Part shown: piece by piece, positions 1 to 8,511 of the stretch | Layout: every line of letters begins with the position of its first letter | How positions within the stretch are numbered: position 1 is the first letter of the stretch | Source of the DNA: UBA5239 sp040391785 | Lineage (GTDB): Bacteria; Verrucomicrobiota; Lentisphaeria; Victivallales; Victivallaceae | Direction of reading: 5' to 3' | Length of the DNA stretch: 64,000 nt | Assembly (NCBI GenBank): GCA_040391785.1 | Contig: JBEBXH010000022.1 | Span: 6,331 to 70,330, forward strand | Position numbers and translations under genes: made by a program | Notes under the pieces: generated by a model | Databases searched by the model: none | The model's input: the letters and a program-made list of their open reading frames with translations, nothing else | What the model was told of the DNA's origin: nothing

Positions 1-2639
1 CGGTTTATACCCGCGACGGCAAGCGGACCGACAAGGATACCGCTTCCGCCATCGACACCGTGCTGGTTTGTTACTTCGACGTCAATCCGTATTATGTCGA
101 TACCCTCGACCGTGAGGTCACGCTCAAGTTCATCGAGGCCATTTACCAGAAATATTACGATTCGCTGAGCGAAAGCGAACGCAAGGGCATGAAGGGATTC
201 TTCACTGACGAGCCCCAGATCTCGCGCAACGGCATTCCGTGGTCGTTCATTTACGAGCGCGAATACAGCGCGGAATTCGGTTCCAGCCTGATCGACCGTC
301 TGCCCGAGCTCTTCCTCGAAACCGGCTGTTACCGCAAAACCCGCTACCGCTTCTGGCGCCTGACCACCCGGTTGTTCATGAACAACTTTCTCAAAACCAT
401 TTACGACTGGTGCAATGACCACGGCTGGGACCTCACCGGCCACATGGTGCTCGAGGATTCCTATTACTGGCAGATTACCAGCAATGGCTCGGTCATGCCG
501 CATTATCAGTATTACACGATTCCGGGCATGGACGCGCTGGGCCGTCATTTCACCTCACTGGTCACCCCCAAGCAGCTGGAAAGCGTGGCCGCACAGACCG
601 GCAAAAAACAGGTGCTCTCCGAGACCTTCGCGCTCTGCGGCTGGGCGGTGACTTTCACAGACCTGAAATGGCTGTATCAGTGGCAGATGGTCCACGGCAT
701 CAATTTGCTTTGCCAGCATCTGGAAGGATATTCCCTGCGCGGCATCCGCAAGCGGGACTACCCTGCATCGCTCTTCATCCATCAGCCGTGGTGGCCGGAG
801 TATCACCGCTTCAACGATTATGTTTCCCGCCTCGGCGTATTGCTGGCGGAGAGCGTGCCCTGCGTCGACACGTTAATCATTCACGGCGTCACCACCGCTC
901 ACATGCTGTTCAATCGCGACCATGCATCGAACCAGCAGCCGTCGGACGATATCATCAATATGTACTCCAGGGCATTTGAGGGCCTGAGCCAGAAGCTGGT
1001 TGACGCCCACATCGGACACCATTATGGCGACGAAACCCTGATGGAACAGCACGGCTGTGTCGAAGGCGCCAAACTGCGCATCGGTCAGCATTCTTATTCC
1101 ATCGTGGTCCTGCCCAAGCTGATGAACCTCTCCTCGCGTCAGGTGACGATGCTGGAAGAATTCGTCAATAACGGCGGCGTCATCCTCGGTGAACGCAATG
1201 ATTTCCACTCCGAATTCCATGTCGACGGCGAGCTGGTCAACAACCTGCCGCTGCTCAAACAGGTGAAGTTCTTCGATTCTGCCGCCGAAGTTGCTGCCGA
1301 ACTGGCGAACTATTGCGAAGCCGTCAGCATTACCGAGCCCGGCACCGCGAAACAGGTCGCCGCGATCAATGCCGCGCACCGCACCCTGATTAATTTCGAC
1401 GGCAAACCGGCCGAGCTCTACTACCTGGTCAACACCGACCGCTTCAAAGGCTTTGATACCGAGATCGTCATCGAGGCCGCCGGGGTCGAGTGCTACAACC
1501 CGGCCACCGGCGCTGTCGAGCCTATTTTCTACGACAAAGTTGGTGGCAAATGCCGCATTCCGTTCCGCTTCGCGCCGGTCGGTGACCTGGTGCTGCTGGC
1601 CCGTAACCACGAAGTTGCGCCCGCTGCCGTCCCTGCCCCCGCCGGCAAATCCGTTCAGCTCAAACCGGACTTCAAGGTCAAGGAATGCAGCGAAAACATC
1701 CTGACGCTGGACATGTGTTCCTGCGCGGCCGACGGCAAGACCATGTTCGAACGCGAATACATCCTGACCATTCAGAACGCCCTGCTCAAGCTGGAGCGCG
1801 AAGCGGATATCGAGCTCGGGTTTGAGTTCGAAGTCGATTCGTCATATGCACTGGGGCAGCCGCTTGAGTTGCTGATCGAGCATCCCGAATATTACGAAAT
1901 CACCCTGAACGGCAAAGCCATATCGAACAAGTCGAACGGATTTTTCGCCGACAAGGCTTTTGAGCGGATCGACATCGGCCCGGCCGTTGTCGCCGGCCGG
2001 AATTCGCTGATGCTGAAAACTCATTTCTACCAGAAACCCGAAACCTACCAGAGCATCCGCGCCTCCAAGCACTTCGAAGGCGAACGCAACAAACTGTCGT
2101 TCCACAGCGAAGTCGAGGCCGTTTACCTCTGCGGTAAATTCGGCGTCAAGACTCCGGGCAAATTCACCGATCTGGCGCGTAACGGCGTGCGCTACGCCGG
2201 AGCATTCGCGCTCACGGCCCTGCCCTCGCAGGTCAATGGCGGGAATATCGAGCAATCCGGCTTCCCATTCTTCGCCGGCAAAATCACGCTGGAACAGGAC
2301 TTCGAAGTCGCCAACCCGGCGGGAAATGAAATCCGCTTCGCCAATCTCTATGCGAACGTGGCGGAAGTCAAAATCAACGGCAAGCCGCTCGCCGCCATCA
2401 TCTACCCGGATTACAAGGCTGCGATTCCCGCAGATCTGCTGAAGCCGAGCGTCAACAAGCTGGAAATCACCCTGACCAATTCCCTGCGCAACATGCTCGG
2501 GCCGTTCCACTTGGAAGAAGGCGAATGCTTCGCCGTCGGCCCGGCCACGTTCTACAAGGATGCGGACGGCGTCTTCCCCCCCTGGCACAAGCAGGTCTGG
2601 AACGCAGACTACTGCTTCCTGCGTTTCGGATTGAACTGA
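1..2639 (+). CDS. Large glycoside-hydrolase-like protein, 5' end cut by window
   Basis: The reading frame is open to the left edge (codons run from base 3), so the gene starts outside the window; a GTG at 60 is internal. The N-terminal half looks like a TIM-barrel glycosidase, with an FTDEP segment at bases 201-215 that is a good candidate for a catalytic acid. Around 990-1230 a region resembles the GATase-like trimerisation domain of family 42/106-type enzymes (SIVVLPKL, then a GGVILGE strand). The C-terminal third is beta-rich with galactose-binding-like segments. No signal peptide can be judged because the start is missing. I think of rhamnosidase-like (GH106-type) or GH2-associated enzymes, but the family is not certain. 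A strong hairpin terminator follows 9 bases after the stop. Confidence 0.55.
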   Translation, partial: VYTRDGKRTDKDTASAIDTVLVCYFDVNPYYVDTLDREVTLKFIEAIYQKYYDSLSESERKGMKGFFTDEPQISRNGIPWSFIYEREYSAEFGSSLIDRLPELFLETGCYRKTRYRFWRLTTRLFMNNFLKTIYDWCNDHGWDLTGHMVLEDSYYWQITSNGSVMPHYQYYTIPGMDALGRHFTSLVTPKQLESVAAQTGKKQVLSETFALCGWAVTFTDLKWLYQWQMVHGINLLCQHLEGYSLRGIRKRDYPASLFIHQPWWPEYHRFNDYVSRLGVLLAESVPCVDTLIIHGVTTAHMLFNRDHASNQQPSDDIINMYSRAFEGLSQKLVDAHIGHHYGDETLMEQHGCVEGAKLRIGQHSYSIVVLPKLMNLSSRQVTMLEEFVNNGGVILGERNDFHSEFHVDGELVNNLPLLKQVKFFDSAAEVAAELANYCEAVSITEPGTAKQVAAINAAHRTLINFDGKPAELYYLVNTDRFKGFDTEIVIEAAGVECYNPATGAVEPIFYDKVGGKCRIPFRFAPVGDLVLLARNHEVAPAAVPAPAGKSVQLKPDFKVKECSENILTLDMCSCAADGKTMFEREYILTIQNALLKLEREADIELGFEFEVDSSYALGQPLELLIEHPEYYEITLNGKAISNKSNGFFADKAFERIDIGPAVVAGRNSLMLKTHFYQKPETYQSIRASKHFEGERNKLSFHSEVEAVYLCGKFGVKTPGKFTDLARNGVRYAGAFALTALPSQVNGGNIEQSGFPFFAGKITLEQDFEVANPAGNEIRFANLYANVAEVKINGKPLAAIIYPDYKAAIPADLLKPSVNKLEITLTNSLRNMLGPFHLEEGECFAVGPATFYKDADGVFPPWHKQVWNADYCFLRFGLN

Positions 2640-2648
2640 TGGCAATAC

Positions 2649-2679
2649 AGCGGCTGAACTCAAAATCAGCCGCTTTTTT
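2649..2679 (+). terminator. Rho-independent terminator
   Basis: A perfect 9-bp stem (AGCGGCTGA at 2649-2657 with TCAGCCGCT at 2666-2674) encloses an 8-nt loop and runs into a T-tract. It sits directly after the stop of the glycoside-hydrolase-like gene and separates it from the Sel1 gene. Confidence 0.9.
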
Positions 2680-2691
2680 ATCGTGGCAGGT

Positions 2692-3168
2692 ATGAGAAAA
2701 AGACGAAAAAAACTGTTCATGTATTTATGTTTAACCGGCCTGATGTCCATTCTGGGTAGCCCACTGCTGCTGTTATTGCAAAGCATTCCACGAGAATACC
2801 CGGCAACGGAAGCCAGTGAAGCATTGAAAGAACATCATCTTTGGAGAAATCTGAGTCTGTTGGATGGCAGAAGTGAAGATGAATCGTATTTGGTCACATC
2901 GACGGTAGTATTGCGTTACAGTGGTTACCCCCGCGCCGCTGATTACCGTTTGCGAGTTGGAGCCTCCAAGGGCTATCCTCTGCCAGCCTTGTTATTAGCG
3001 ATACTTTACCATGAAGGGCTCAGCAAGCCGCAAGACAAAATCCAGGCTCGTTACTGGGCTGCCCGGGCACTGGAGTTTTCAGCCGGTTCCGAGAACCCGA
3101 AAGTGCGCGAAGATGCACGGAAAATGATCGCAAAATTAGATGAGGAACAAGGGCATGATGAACAGTAA
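2692..3168 (+). CDS. Small membrane-anchored protein with a Sel1-like repeat
   Basis: 158 residues. A basic N-terminus (MRKRRKK) followed by a hydrophobic stretch at about residues 8-27 looks like a signal anchor or uncleaved signal peptide. The C-terminal half contains one Sel1/TPR-like helical pair (YRLRVGASKGYPLPALLLA, then AARYWAARALEF-type spacing, seen as ARYWAARALE), which usually serves protein contacts. I place the start at the ATG at 2692 rather than the GTG at 2683 because GCAGG lies just upstream. The gene overlaps the next one by 14 bases, so the two are probably co-translated. The specific role is unknown. Confidence 0.6.
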   Translation: MRKRRKKLFMYLCLTGLMSILGSPLLLLLQSIPREYPATEASEALKEHHLWRNLSLLDGRSEDESYLVTSTVVLRYSGYPRAADYRLRVGASKGYPLPALLLAILYHEGLSKPQDKIQARYWAARALEFSAGSENPKVREDARKMIAKLDEEQGHDEQ

Positions 3169-4579
3169 ACCCGAGAAGCTTTATAATTGGGTGGCAGTAT
3201 TGATCGCCGGCCTGATTCCCATGCTCAGTGTCATAGTGCAGCAAGGCGGGGCATATCTTCATGGAGAAAGTGCCGCATTTTTATTCAATTACTGGCGGGA
3301 CCGGCCGCTGGCTGCAAAAATTTTCGATCCGGTTCCCAACGACTGGGGACTGTATCAGGCGCGCGAATTGAGCTATTTCATCGATTATCTGGATGCCGGA
3401 TTCATCCGCTGGTCGATTGCGCACGGAGTTCCTCATTTTTATTCTTTCAGTACAATTCTTGTCGCACTTCTGACTGTGGGGATTTTTCAAATTGCCGGAA
3501 CGCGATTATTTAAGAATATCGGAACTGGTTCTTTCCTGACGGTGAATTGTCTGCTGATGACTCTGCCGGCAATTTTCTGGGGGAATTTATTTTTTCGTTC
3601 TTCCAAGCCAGGGTGTGCCCTGATGTTGGTGATCATCGGGTTTTGTCTGTATGATTTCTTCGGTAAATATCAGAATAAACATTGTGGGAATCATTTAAAT
3701 AGGTTGATTATAACGATTGCTTCAGCTGAAATGGTAATGATGCTGTTGGATCGGCAGGGCATGTTCTGGGTGGCAACCATTACCGTTGGACTGGGACTGG
3801 TTAGCGTCGGCATGGTTTGGATGAATACATGGCGGGGAGCAATTCCGATGAAAAAACTGTTGATCGGAAGTATGTTGGTGCTGGCGCTTGGTACAATTTA
3901 CAACCTGTATATCGCTCCATACCTTATTTACTGTTTGAACGGATATTATCCGGAATGCAATTACCAGCAAGTGGGAATCATGGGCTTGCTGAATTTTTCT
4001 GGCGGCTTGACTTTTGTGCTGACTAACCTTGGCGGAATGTTCGGGGGACTGGGAATAAAAACGGGCGTAGGCGTCCTGGTTCTGATTGCAGCGGGCCTGA
4101 TTTCACCATATCTCAAACGAGGCGAAAACCCTGTGGTAAAACGCTGGGCGCTTTGGTATATCTGTGCATATGTTTTTATGATGTGCGCGATGATAGCGGC
4201 AGCCAACCTGATGACTTCCCAACACCCGGCCATGCTTTATCCGGACGTGATCCGCGGAGGATATTTTATGCCGAATGCGATGATCGTGATGTTCTTTTTC
4301 GTGATCGCACTGAATTCATTTCTCGGTACATGGCGTTTCGATCGCCGTGTCGCATGTGCGATTTTGTGGTTGATGCTGGTCGGCAATATATTTCTGTTGC
4401 GCCAGGAGAATCCGATGGAACCCTCCGGTCATTTAGCGGGGGCGAAAATACACGTGCACTATATACTGTATGCATTGCGGCATCACGATTTCGATTATCA
4501 GGAAATTCCATTGAGCCTGCGGGAATTCAATGTGATTGCGATATCCAGAGGCGACAAGCTGGTTCGTCATTGGGATTGA
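3155..4579 (+). CDS. Polytopic membrane protein of unknown function
   Basis: About 474 residues with roughly ten hydrophobic segments (for example VAVLIAGLIPMLSVIV near the N-terminus, and FFFVIALNSFLG late in the protein). This layout resembles GT-C-type glycosyltransferases or O-antigen polymerase-like proteins, but I see no diagnostic DxD or DE loop motif in the first extracytoplasmic loop and do not assign a family. ATGs at 3155 and 3158 are both possible; AGGAA just upstream supports 3155. Translation is likely coupled to the preceding Sel1-like gene. Base composition is lower in GC than the surrounding enzymes, which fits membrane codons but may also hint at transfer. Confidence 0.6.
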   Translation: MMNSKPEKLYNWVAVLIAGLIPMLSVIVQQGGAYLHGESAAFLFNYWRDRPLAAKIFDPVPNDWGLYQARELSYFIDYLDAGFIRWSIAHGVPHFYSFSTILVALLTVGIFQIAGTRLFKNIGTGSFLTVNCLLMTLPAIFWGNLFFRSSKPGCALMLVIIGFCLYDFFGKYQNKHCGNHLNRLIITIASAEMVMMLLDRQGMFWVATITVGLGLVSVGMVWMNTWRGAIPMKKLLIGSMLVLALGTIYNLYIAPYLIYCLNGYYPECNYQQVGIMGLLNFSGGLTFVLTNLGGMFGGLGIKTGVGVLVLIAAGLISPYLKRGENPVVKRWALWYICAYVFMMCAMIAAANLMTSQHPAMLYPDVIRGGYFMPNAMIVMFFFVIALNSFLGTWRFDRRVACAILWLMLVGNIFLLRQENPMEPSGHLAGAKIHVHYILYALRHHDFDYQEIPLSLREFNVIAISRGDKLVRHWD

Positions 4580-4637
4580 ACCTCTTCATACTCCTTTCTC
4601 CTTTTTTAGAAATTTCTGTTTTTCCGAATATAGCATA

Positions 4638-4665
4638 TTGATTTCTTTTTATTTTGCTGTATAAT
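4638..4665 (+). promoter_or_regulatory. Sigma70-type promoter of the ROK/DegT/amidohydrolase operon
   Basis: TTGATT (4638-4643), 16-bp spacer, TATAAT (4660-4665). The expected start is near 4672, about 32 bases before the ATG at 4704. No Shine-Dalgarno sequence is visible in that leader. Confidence 0.7.
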
Positions 4666-4703
4666 ATTTATATGCAAAATGAAATTAATTAAAATGCATT
4701 AAA

Positions 4704-5759
4704 ATGGATAATAAAACTAAAAAATCACGAAAATTAATGGAGCTGAAGCGTCTGGTGCTGAACAGTAACGGCATACGACGCAGCGAGGCCGCCGAGCTGG
4801 TTGACCTGGATATTCGCACCGCTTCCGCTTATCTGGAGGAGTTGGTCGTCAGCGGATTGCTGCGCAGCGAAACTGAGCCCAGCGTCGGCAAAGGGCGCCC
4901 CGGCGTGCTTTATTTCCCCAACCGCGAAAACCTCTGTTATCTGGGGCTGGTCATCACCGCCGGGCTGGGCGTGGCCTGTTACATGATCGACCACCGGAAC
5001 AACACGCTGGACAGCAGTCATATCAAGTTCGACCAGACCTGCAGCAAGCTCACCGTATTCAAAAAGGTTCTCGACCTGGTTAAGCAAACCCTGCAGGAGC
5101 ATCCGGAGCGCCGCCTGGGGGCGATCGGCATCTCGATTTCGCGCTGGCTGCAGCCGCCGCTGGCTTCGTACGACCTCTATTCCGGGCTGGTCGATTACCT
5201 GAACCGCGAGACCGGGGTCCCGGTTTACCGCGACGTCAACATCAATATGCTGGCGTATCAGGTCAGTGCTCATTATAAATGCCGCAACCTGGCGCTGATC
5301 CACCCCGGCAAGGTCATCGAATTCGGCCTGGTGGTTAACGGTTTCCCCACAGCGAATCTGTTCGAACATGAGGACTGGCTCGCTCATCTGCAGGTCAATA
5401 AGGCGGGACGCAAATGTTATTGCGGGCAGCACGGCTGCCTCGAGAATTACGTGACCGAGGGGGCCATCGCGGAAAGGCGCGAGGAACAGCCGCTTTCGGA
5501 GCATTCGCGGATTCAGGGGGATGTCGAGCGTTATCTGGGGTTGGCCTGCCGCGAAGTCGCCCGGGTTTACCATCCCGAAATGATCATGGTGCATGCCCCG
5601 GACAACTGGCACGACGGCATCCGCCGGGCCTACGGGCCGGACGCGCCGCCGCTGAATTTTGACATTACAAACTTTCAGGTCGGACTGGGCGCCGCCATGT
5701 TGGCCGCTTTCCTCTCCACCAAACAATTTATCAAAGAAACCACAGGAGAATCCAAATGA
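4704..5759 (+). CDS. ROK-family transcriptional regulator
   Basis: 351 residues. Residues about 8-65 form a winged helix-turn-helix (LKRLVLNSNGIRRSEAAEL, then LEELVVSGLLRSE), followed by an actin-like ROK domain. The ROK zinc motif CxCGxxGCxE is present near residues 237-246 (CYCGQHGCLENY). Such NagC/XylR-type repressors bind sugars or sugar phosphates and control nearby carbohydrate genes. The stop overlaps the start of the DegT gene by 4 bases (ATGA), so it is the first gene of a three-gene operon and probably controls it. The glycokinase catalytic DxG segment is not obvious, supporting a pure regulator. Confidence 0.85.
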   Translation: MDNKTKKSRKLMELKRLVLNSNGIRRSEAAELVDLDIRTASAYLEELVVSGLLRSETEPSVGKGRPGVLYFPNRENLCYLGLVITAGLGVACYMIDHRNNTLDSSHIKFDQTCSKLTVFKKVLDLVKQTLQEHPERRLGAIGISISRWLQPPLASYDLYSGLVDYLNRETGVPVYRDVNINMLAYQVSAHYKCRNLALIHPGKVIEFGLVVNGFPTANLFEHEDWLAHLQVNKAGRKCYCGQHGCLENYVTEGAIAERREEQPLSEHSRIQGDVERYLGLACREVARVYHPEMIMVHAPDNWHDGIRRAYGPDAPPLNFDITNFQVGLGAAMLAAFLSTKQFIKETTGESK

Positions 5760-7000
5760 GCAAATCAGCGCAACTGGCCATCAACGGCGGCAGCAAGGCA
5801 ATCGACTTCGCCTTCCGGGGACGCGAACAATTCGACACGGCGGAAAAAGAAGCGGTCATGCGCCTGTTCGATGCCAGCATCAGCTCCGGCAACGCCTTCG
5901 GCTACAACGGTCCCGAGGAAGAGGCCTTCTGCAAGGAATTCTCCGAATTCATGGGCAGTGGCTTTGCTGATGGTGTAAACTCCGGAACCAATGCAGTTTA
6001 TGTGGCGCTGCGGGCGCTGGATCTGCCGCCGTTCTCCGAAGTAGTGGTCAGCGCGGTCACGGACCCGGGCGGCATCATGCCGATCGTCATGCTCAGCTGC
6101 ATCCCGATGGTCGCGGACACCATGCCGGATAGCTACAACATCGGCCCCGAGCAGATCGAGGCGGTCATCACGCCCCGGACCCGGGCGATCGTGGTGGCGC
6201 ACATCGGCGGCGAGCCCGCCGACATGGAGGGCATCATGAAGGTGGCGGCCAAGTATAGCTTGCCGGTTATCGAGGATTGCGCCCAATCGCACGGCGCTGC
6301 GATCAACGGCAAAAAGGTTGGCACGTTCGGCACTTACGGCGCTTTTTCGCTGATGTTCGGCAAGCACTTCTGTACCGGCGGACAAGGCGGAGCCGTGCTC
6401 AGCCAGACCGAGGACCTTTACTGGCGCGAACGCCGGGCCGCCGACCGCGGCAAGCCGTTCAATATGCCCGGCCATACCAACCCCATCCCGGCCATCAACT
6501 GCAACCTCGACGAACTCGGCGCGGTCATCGGCCGGACGCAGTTGAAAAAGCTGCCGTCGATCATCGCCCGCAAGCAGAAGTTTGTTCAAATGCTCAAGGA
6601 CCGCGGCATTGGCGAGCTGGCCGGTATCGAGATTCCGGAGCTGCGCCTCGGCGTTGAGCACGTCTACTGGTGGTGGCGGCTGCGGGTCAATACCGGCAAA
6701 CTCACGGTCAACAAAGCCGACTACTGCGCCGCCTTGATGGCCGAGGGGGTCCAGATGAACCCGAATTATTCGGCGGCCCTCCCCTTCACCTTTGAGTGGT
6801 TCCAGGAGCGCTGGACCAAATTCCCGTGGAACAACCCGGAGTACAAAGGCGATGCGCGCACCGAGTTCGAGTGCCCGAACGCCAAAGCCGCCATGACCAA
6901 TCACTTCAATCTGGTCATTTCCGAAAGCTGGGGCGAAAAAGAAGCCGACGCCATCATCGCGGCGTTCAAAAAAGTTGATGAGGCCTATCGTGATAATTGA
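5756..7000 (+). CDS. DegT/DnrJ/EryC1/StrS-family PLP aminotransferase
   Basis: 414 residues. Fold-type I PLP enzyme of the sugar-aminotransferase family. The internal aldimine lysine is Lys203 in GAFSLMFGKHFCTGGQGG, and the preceding VIEDCAQSHGA gives the PLP-binding aspartate. Members transaminate ketosugars, or act on scyllo-inosose or aminohydroxybenzoate-type precursors. The partner amidohydrolase and ROK regulator suggest metabolism of an amino- or keto-sugar/cyclitol rather than surface-sugar synthesis, since no nucleotide-sugar genes are adjacent. It overlaps the upstream regulator by 4 bases and the downstream gene by about 11. Confidence 0.88.
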   Translation: MSKSAQLAINGGSKAIDFAFRGREQFDTAEKEAVMRLFDASISSGNAFGYNGPEEEAFCKEFSEFMGSGFADGVNSGTNAVYVALRALDLPPFSEVVVSAVTDPGGIMPIVMLSCIPMVADTMPDSYNIGPEQIEAVITPRTRAIVVAHIGGEPADMEGIMKVAAKYSLPVIEDCAQSHGAAINGKKVGTFGTYGAFSLMFGKHFCTGGQGGAVLSQTEDLYWRERRAADRGKPFNMPGHTNPIPAINCNLDELGAVIGRTQLKKLPSIIARKQKFVQMLKDRGIGELAGIEIPELRLGVEHVYWWWRLRVNTGKLTVNKADYCAALMAEGVQMNPNYSAALPFTFEWFQERWTKFPWNNPEYKGDARTEFECPNAKAAMTNHFNLVISESWGEKEADAIIAAFKKVDEAYRDN

Positions 7001-7880
7001 CATCCATACTCATATCACCTTCGATCACTTCCCGGAATTCAGCCGTGTCCTGCTCGGGCGCGGCCCCTTCACCGCCGATATCCTGCTCAAACGCATGGAT
7101 ATGGAAGGAATCGACCGCTCTGTGCTGCTGCCGCTCTCCTCGCCGGAGTGCCTGGACTTTTACGGTGTGTGCGGCAATCAGGAGTGTATCGAAGCCGCCC
7201 GCAAGCACCCGGACCGCTTCACGGCGTTTTTTTACGTGGACCCGCGCTCGATCACCAATTACGGCGACGGCAATCTGGTCAAGTTAATGCAGGTCTACAA
7301 AGATCTCGGCTGCAAGGGCATCGGCGAAATGACCGCATCACTGGAAATGGATGATATCCTGTACCAGCGGCTGTTTTTTGCCGCCGGCGAGGAAGGACTG
7401 CCGATCATTTTCCACTTCAAGCCGCAGGGCTCCACCAGCTACGGCGCGATCGACGACCTCGGGCTGCCCCGCACGGAAAAAGTTGTAAAAATGTTTCCGA
7501 AAACGATTTTCCTCGGTCACTCGCCGTGCTTCTGGAACGAGCTGGATGGCGACATCACCGAAGAAAACCGGGCCGGCTACATGAAGGGCGCTTACGGGAA
7601 AAAGGGACGCCTGTGGGAATTGTTCGAAAAATACCCGAACGTCTACGGCGACATCTCCGCCGGCAGTGCCTACCACGCCCTGAGCCGTGACCCGAAGGGC
7701 TACGAGTTCCTGGAGCAATACCACGACCGGATCTGCTTCGGCACCGACCGCTTCACCGGTATCGACGAACCGATTCCCGATATCCTGCCCTATCTGAAAA
7801 ACGGTCTGAAGGACGGGAAGCTCTCGCAGCCGGCCTATGACGCGATCATGTCCGGAAACTTCCTGCGGATCACCCGCTAG
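6990..7880 (+). CDS. Metal-dependent amidohydrolase (amidohydrolase 2 family)
   Basis: About 296 residues. Begins with the metal-binding HxH motif (IDIHTHITFDH), has further histidines in IIFHFKP and FLGHSPCFW, and ends with an FGTDRF motif supplying the last metal-binding aspartate. This TIM-barrel family hydrolyses or decarboxylates small ring or amide substrates. I prefer the GTG start at 6990 because GAGG lies 7 bases upstream and MIIDIHTH is a usual family start; an ATG at 6978 is possible. It closes the ROK-DegT operon and probably acts on the same compound as the aminotransferase. Confidence 0.83.
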   Translation: MIIDIHTHITFDHFPEFSRVLLGRGPFTADILLKRMDMEGIDRSVLLPLSSPECLDFYGVCGNQECIEAARKHPDRFTAFFYVDPRSITNYGDGNLVKLMQVYKDLGCKGIGEMTASLEMDDILYQRLFFAAGEEGLPIIFHFKPQGSTSYGAIDDLGLPRTEKVVKMFPKTIFLGHSPCFWNELDGDITEENRAGYMKGAYGKKGRLWELFEKYPNVYGDISAGSAYHALSRDPKGYEFLEQYHDRICFGTDRFTGIDEPIPDILPYLKNGLKDGKLSQPAYDAIMSGNFLRITR

Positions 7881-7921
7881 CAGATCATCCATAAAATCCG
7901 GGCTAAAACATGGTTTTATAC

Positions 7922-7950
7922 TTGCTTTTACGCTTTTTACAGGCTATAAT
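7922..7950 (+). promoter_or_regulatory. Sigma70-type promoter
   Basis: TTGCTT (7922-7927), 17-bp spacer, TATAAT (7945-7950). Expected start near 7957, giving a leader of about 20 bases with GAG before the ATG at 7977. Confidence 0.8.
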
Positions 7951-7976
7951 ACATATAAACTATTGAGGCTTGGAGC

Positions 7977-8507
7977 ATGAATAAAACACGATTGATCATG
8001 ATGGCTGCGGCATTGGTGATGTGCGGAAGCCTTTTCGGTGCCGTATGGCGTTTTCATTTCGGTAATATCGCCTGCGCGGAAATCACCACATCCACCGTCA
8101 GAATTCAGAATGAAGACAAAGAGGCGTTTCCCGAGCAGTACACGCAAAACGGCTATGCCGTGGTGGTCTGCAAGCTCGATGCCGGGCGCACGCTGAGCAT
8201 TTACGACTTTTCGCTGGCTGATCACCTGAACACCTACCCCTGCATTGCACTGCGGGTCGGTAACGGACAGTTCGACGCCAAGAACTGGAAAATCGAGAAA
8301 ACCGATGCCGACACCCTGTATTCGATGCTGTTCCGGATCGACCCCCCGCGCGGCGAGGCCGGCCGGAACGTCAATCTGACGCTTAAGTACAATTACTCCA
8401 CCCATCGCACGGCCCAGCTCCAGGTGCCTTTCAAGCTGATCGGTTCGGCCGCGCCCACCGATGTCAGCAAAATCACCGACGCTGGCATGCTGCCGCCGCG
8501 CCAGTAA
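7977..8507 (+). CDS. Small exported protein of unknown function
   Basis: 176 residues with a clear signal peptide (MNKTRLIMMAAALVMCGSLFGA, written here only to locate it at residues 1-22) followed by a soluble, probably beta-rich domain. The cysteine in the signal region lacks a proper lipobox (methionine at -1), so it is more likely secreted or periplasmic than a lipoprotein. It has its own promoter and is followed after 4 bases by ygiQ, so the two may share a transcript. I do not recognise the family. Confidence 0.65.
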   Translation: MNKTRLIMMAAALVMCGSLFGAVWRFHFGNIACAEITTSTVRIQNEDKEAFPEQYTQNGYAVVVCKLDAGRTLSIYDFSLADHLNTYPCIALRVGNGQFDAKNWKIEKTDADTLYSMLFRIDPPRGEAGRNVNLTLKYNYSTHRTAQLQVPFKLIGSAAPTDVSKITDAGMLPPRQ

Positions 8508-8511
8508 GCTC